Shown here: positions 62,501 through 64,000 of the stretch, in pieces
How the letters are laid out: each line of letters begins with the position of its first letter
How positions within the stretch are numbered: the stretch's first letter is position 1
NCBI RefSeq assembly: GCF_032854445.1
Contig: NC_088306.1
Span: 21,983,764 to 22,047,763, forward strand
Direction: 5' to 3'
Source of the DNA: Liolophura sinensis
Lineage: Eukaryota; Mollusca; Polyplacophora; Chitonida; Chitonidae
Length of the DNA stretch: 64,000 nucleotides
Position numbers and translations under genes: made by a program
The notes under the pieces: model-generated
What the model was told of the DNA's origin: nothing
The model's input: only the letters and a program-made list of their open reading frames with translations
Database searches by the model: none

Positions 62501-63358
62501 AATACCCCTTAGAGCTGGATGTTTTGATTTTGTTTATTTAGTTAGTTATTTCGTTATTATTTATTTATTTTATCGGTGTTTTAACGCCGTACTTTTTTCA
62601 CTTTTATGACAATCACTTTTGTGACAATGTTAAGATTTATGTGTGGCGGAAACCGGAGTGCCTGGAGTAAACCACCGACCTCTGGCAGGAAACCACTGAC
62701 CTCTGCCAGGAAACCTAGGATACCTCCTGACAAAGCCGCAGCCCAAACAGCGTGACGCGGAGTCGATCTCATGCCTCTTGACATAAAGCAGCTGTCGATA
62801 CAAAGACAGCTGTATTCGAGTCTCTGACCTCAGTGTCTCATCGCTCTTAAGAAGAATCTATAAATCACGGCAAAATCAGTGCTTATCGATTTATTATTTG
62901 ATTTATTATTTGGTGTTTTATTCTATACTCAGGAATATTTCACTTATACGACGGCGACCAGCATTGTGGTGGGAGGAAACCGGGCAGAGCCCGTGGAAAC
63001 CCACAACCATCCACAGGTTGCTGCAAACCTTCCCACGTACGGCCTGAGAGGAAACCAGTATGAAATGGCGCTTGATTGTATACACATGCATATATATGTT
63101 TATACCTTATAATACGAGAGGCCGACCGGCTGTCCTTGATGTGAAGTAAATATGACGTTTCTCCCAGTGCCGTCATACATCACCGTTTCTACTGTATCAC
63201 GTGATCTGTCAACCCAAAATATCTGACCGTTGTCCGGTTTGAGCGTGATGTCAAACGGATTGATGAGTCCTTGAGCAGCCAGCACGACTTGCCTGCTGCC
63301 GTCCAGCTCGGAGCGAACGATCCTTGGTGGGTCCGAAATGTCCGTCCAATACACATAT
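44510..63358 (-). CDS. LDL-receptor-related (YWTD propeller/EGF) membrane protein, 3' 17 exons
   Basis: Exons in transcript order: 63106-63358, 61844-62009, 60360-60473, 59320-59589, 58656-58800, 57291-57425, 55701-55809, 54617-54776, 53771-53890, 52875-53099, 51603-51777, 50531-50661, 49794-49950, 48381-48496, 47724-47864, 46607-46865, 44510-44582. All have AG/GT borders and every junction is phase-compatible, giving about 915 residues. Domains: part of a first beta-propeller (YVYWTD, FWVDRS); EGF (60360 exon, six Cys); a second propeller (IYYTS, LYWTD, VYWTD, FLMWS blades); EGF (53771 exon); a third propeller (AYWAD, IFYTA, IFWVE, LYWCN blades); EGF (47724 exon); a Thr/Pro stalk; a transmembrane helix (AAIAVPIVLVVVIAVGVIAA); YRRR; and a short tail. 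Alternating YWTD propellers and EGF modules define LRP-type receptors, which bind extracellular ligands for signalling or endocytosis. No NPxY or PPPSP motif is seen in the tail and no LDLa repeat before the stalk. The N-terminus lies beyond the right edge. Confidence 0.85.
47280..47722. repeat. Diverged minisatellite, about 20-bp unit, in intron
   Basis: Many copies of words like ggtggttacagattactta with heavy drift. They end right at the EGF exon of the receptor gene, whose donor (acttac on the plus strand, 47718-47723) overlaps the last unit. Confidence 0.75.
48240..49790. repeat. Minisatellite, about 50-55-bp unit, in intron
   Basis: From about 48660 on, units like 'actgttagtgcctggccacg' plus tgatcacagtgactgtagcgatagtcct repeat some 20 times. 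Two subtypes alternate (ctctagcatag and ctgtagcgatag). It fills the intron between two propeller exons of the receptor gene. Confidence 0.88.
51458..51570 (-). repeat. SINE family A, 3' part
   Basis: Tail, core and the start of the body, close to the consensus. It lies in an intron of the receptor gene just after the donor of the exon ending at 51603. Confidence 0.85.
54876..55002 (+). repeat. SINE family B, head and start of body
   Basis: ccccgatggctcagctggta-type head with intact A-box-like part and a degenerate B box, followed by the family B body word cacacctaagac. It would score as a tRNA-like locus but cannot fold into a full cloverleaf, and it matches the SINE heads elsewhere in the window. 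Confidence 0.7.
55010..55620. repeat. Minisatellite, about 41-bp unit, split by a SINE
   Basis: Units like 'ttgacttgttgactgtgtgt' plus gattggttaattaacaatatt run from 55010 to 55305 and resume from about 55465 to 55610 after a family A SINE. Confidence 0.85.
55306..55468 (-). repeat. SINE family A inserted in a minisatellite
   Basis: Carries (aaat)n tail, core and most of the body on the minus strand. The flanking minisatellite word gataggttaat occurs on both sides, consistent with insertion and a short target duplication. Confidence 0.85.
55870..56600. repeat. Minisatellite, about 61-bp unit, in intron
   Basis: About 11 units built on 'cacactttaacactgctcat' and tgtcatacggcacac followed by atccacattacccgctgtcacatg. 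Unit order is regular and divergence low in the centre. Plus-strand frames here are repeat artefacts. Confidence 0.92.
56750..57280. repeat. Minisatellite, about 31-bp unit, in intron
   Basis: Units like 'ggtacactttcatacgggta' plus cacattcgcagg run up to the donor of the exon at 57291. The array shares words with the neighbouring 61-bp array (cacactttcacac) and may derive from it. Confidence 0.9.
57712..57825 (-). repeat. SINE family A, 3' part
   Basis: Tail junction, core (caagaatatttcacttatac) and start of the body, in an intron of the receptor gene. Confidence 0.82.
58880..59290. repeat. Minisatellite, about 32-bp unit, in intron
   Basis: Units like 'gttcatgtttacatgagtgg' plus cgtccatgtggt repeat about 12 times and stop just before the exon at 59320. 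Confidence 0.9.
59690..60340. repeat. Diverged tandem repeat, about 60-bp unit, in intron
   Basis: Recurring words in the same order: 'catattttggtcacat', actct(t)acagt, 'ttgactacacactgcatatc'. Copies differ by large indels. It ends just before the EGF exon at 60360. Confidence 0.7.
62888..63065 (-). repeat. SINE family A, head missing
   Basis: Tail, core and body (ccacgtacggcc-type words) on the minus strand, in the intron after exon 63106-63358. A more diverged copy lies at about 62555-62700 and a short core fragment at 63415-63455. Confidence 0.82.
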
Positions 63359-63663
63359 CTGATAAAACGGGAGAACACATGTGATAAATCGTACAGCTGG
63401 AAGCCTGCTGGATGTATTGGTGTTCTACGTCGCACTCAAGAATATTTTACCCGCATCATAATGCAAGAAACTGCCAGCAGTACTCCACGAACAGTAAATA
63501 TTCTCAGCAGAAGTTCATGTAAGACTAACTAAGGGCCTGATGACCGCAGTCTACGGCTTTTGTTGCCACCAAGGCTCCGCTGGGTGGGATTAAGCCAACA
63601 ACCCGTGAGTCAGCAACAAAGAAACTAATCAATTTACAAGAAATACAATTTTTATAATACAGT

Positions 63664-63928
63664 CGGGACCTCCGTGGACGATGGGGTTAGTACGCCAAGG
63701 CGGCGCAATATCCCAGGAGTCTCTTATCAATGTGGGGGCTATAAACTCAAGTCCACCTCGTGGTGGCTGCTTCTCGGGCCGTACGTGGTAAAGTCTGCTA
63801 GCACTCTGTGTATGGTCGTGAGTTTCCCCCGGGCCTTGCCCGGTTTCCTCCCACCATAAATCTGGCCACCGTCGTATAAATGAAATATTCTTGAATACGG
63901 CGTAAAACACTAATAAAATAAATAAATA
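63664..63928 (+). repeat. SINE family A, near full length
   Basis: tRNA-like head (acctccgtggacgatggggt), B-box-like region, body, 'gtcgtataaatgaaatattc' core and (aaat)n tail. It is in the opposite orientation to most copies in this gene. Confidence 0.85.
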
Positions 63929-64000
63929 TGGCACAGTTTTGCCTGAATTTGGATAAATGCAAATTAGGCGGCTCTAGGACAGAATGACAATCACAACAAC

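Overview
The window is nuclear DNA from an animal, most likely a lophotrochozoan (mollusc or brachiopod). The evidence is spliced multi-exon genes with GT-AG introns, many tRNA-derived SINE copies, abundant minisatellites, MITE-like elements, a decayed Polinton/adintovirus-like element, and a secreted Cys-rich/Thr-rich/Gly-Ala-rich protein of the kind found in shell or byssus secretomes. Species cannot be fixed from the sequence alone.

Layout. (1) 1.1-5.45 kb, plus strand: the last six exons of a homologue of human CXorf58. (2) 5.6-11.2 kb: intergenic or intronic, with SINEs, a minisatellite, a short MITE with terminal inverted repeats and a 185-bp tandem duplication. (3) 11.3-14.3 kb, minus strand: three phase-compatible exons of a gene I do not recognise; weaker candidate exons lie at 8.3-8.5 kb and 17.5-17.7 kb. 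(4) 21.9-23.1 kb and 29.8-32.9 kb, plus strand: two intronless paralogues of a secreted protein carrying two 12-cysteine modules. The second copy adds a Thr-rich mucin-like region, a Gly-X-Y-like Ala/Gly region and a second Thr-rich region. A broken piece of the Ala/Gly region lies at 33.3 kb. (5) 36.3-40.1 kb, plus strand: a decayed cluster of Polinton/adintovirus-type genes (integrase C-terminal part, packaging ATPase, penton-like protein, small membrane-active/pX-like protein, truncated major capsid protein), bounded on both sides by simple repeats. (6) 44.5-63.4 kb, minus strand: the 3' 17 exons of a single-pass receptor of the LDL-receptor-related type, with YWTD beta-propellers alternating with EGF modules, then a Thr/Pro stalk, a transmembrane helix and a short tail. 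Every splice junction in this model is phase-compatible. Its introns hold seven unrelated minisatellites and many SINEs.

These genes form no functional pathway together; they are ordinary neighbours in a repeat-rich invertebrate genome. The items most worth a second look are the silk/collagen-like secreted protein with its paralogue, and the virus-derived cluster.
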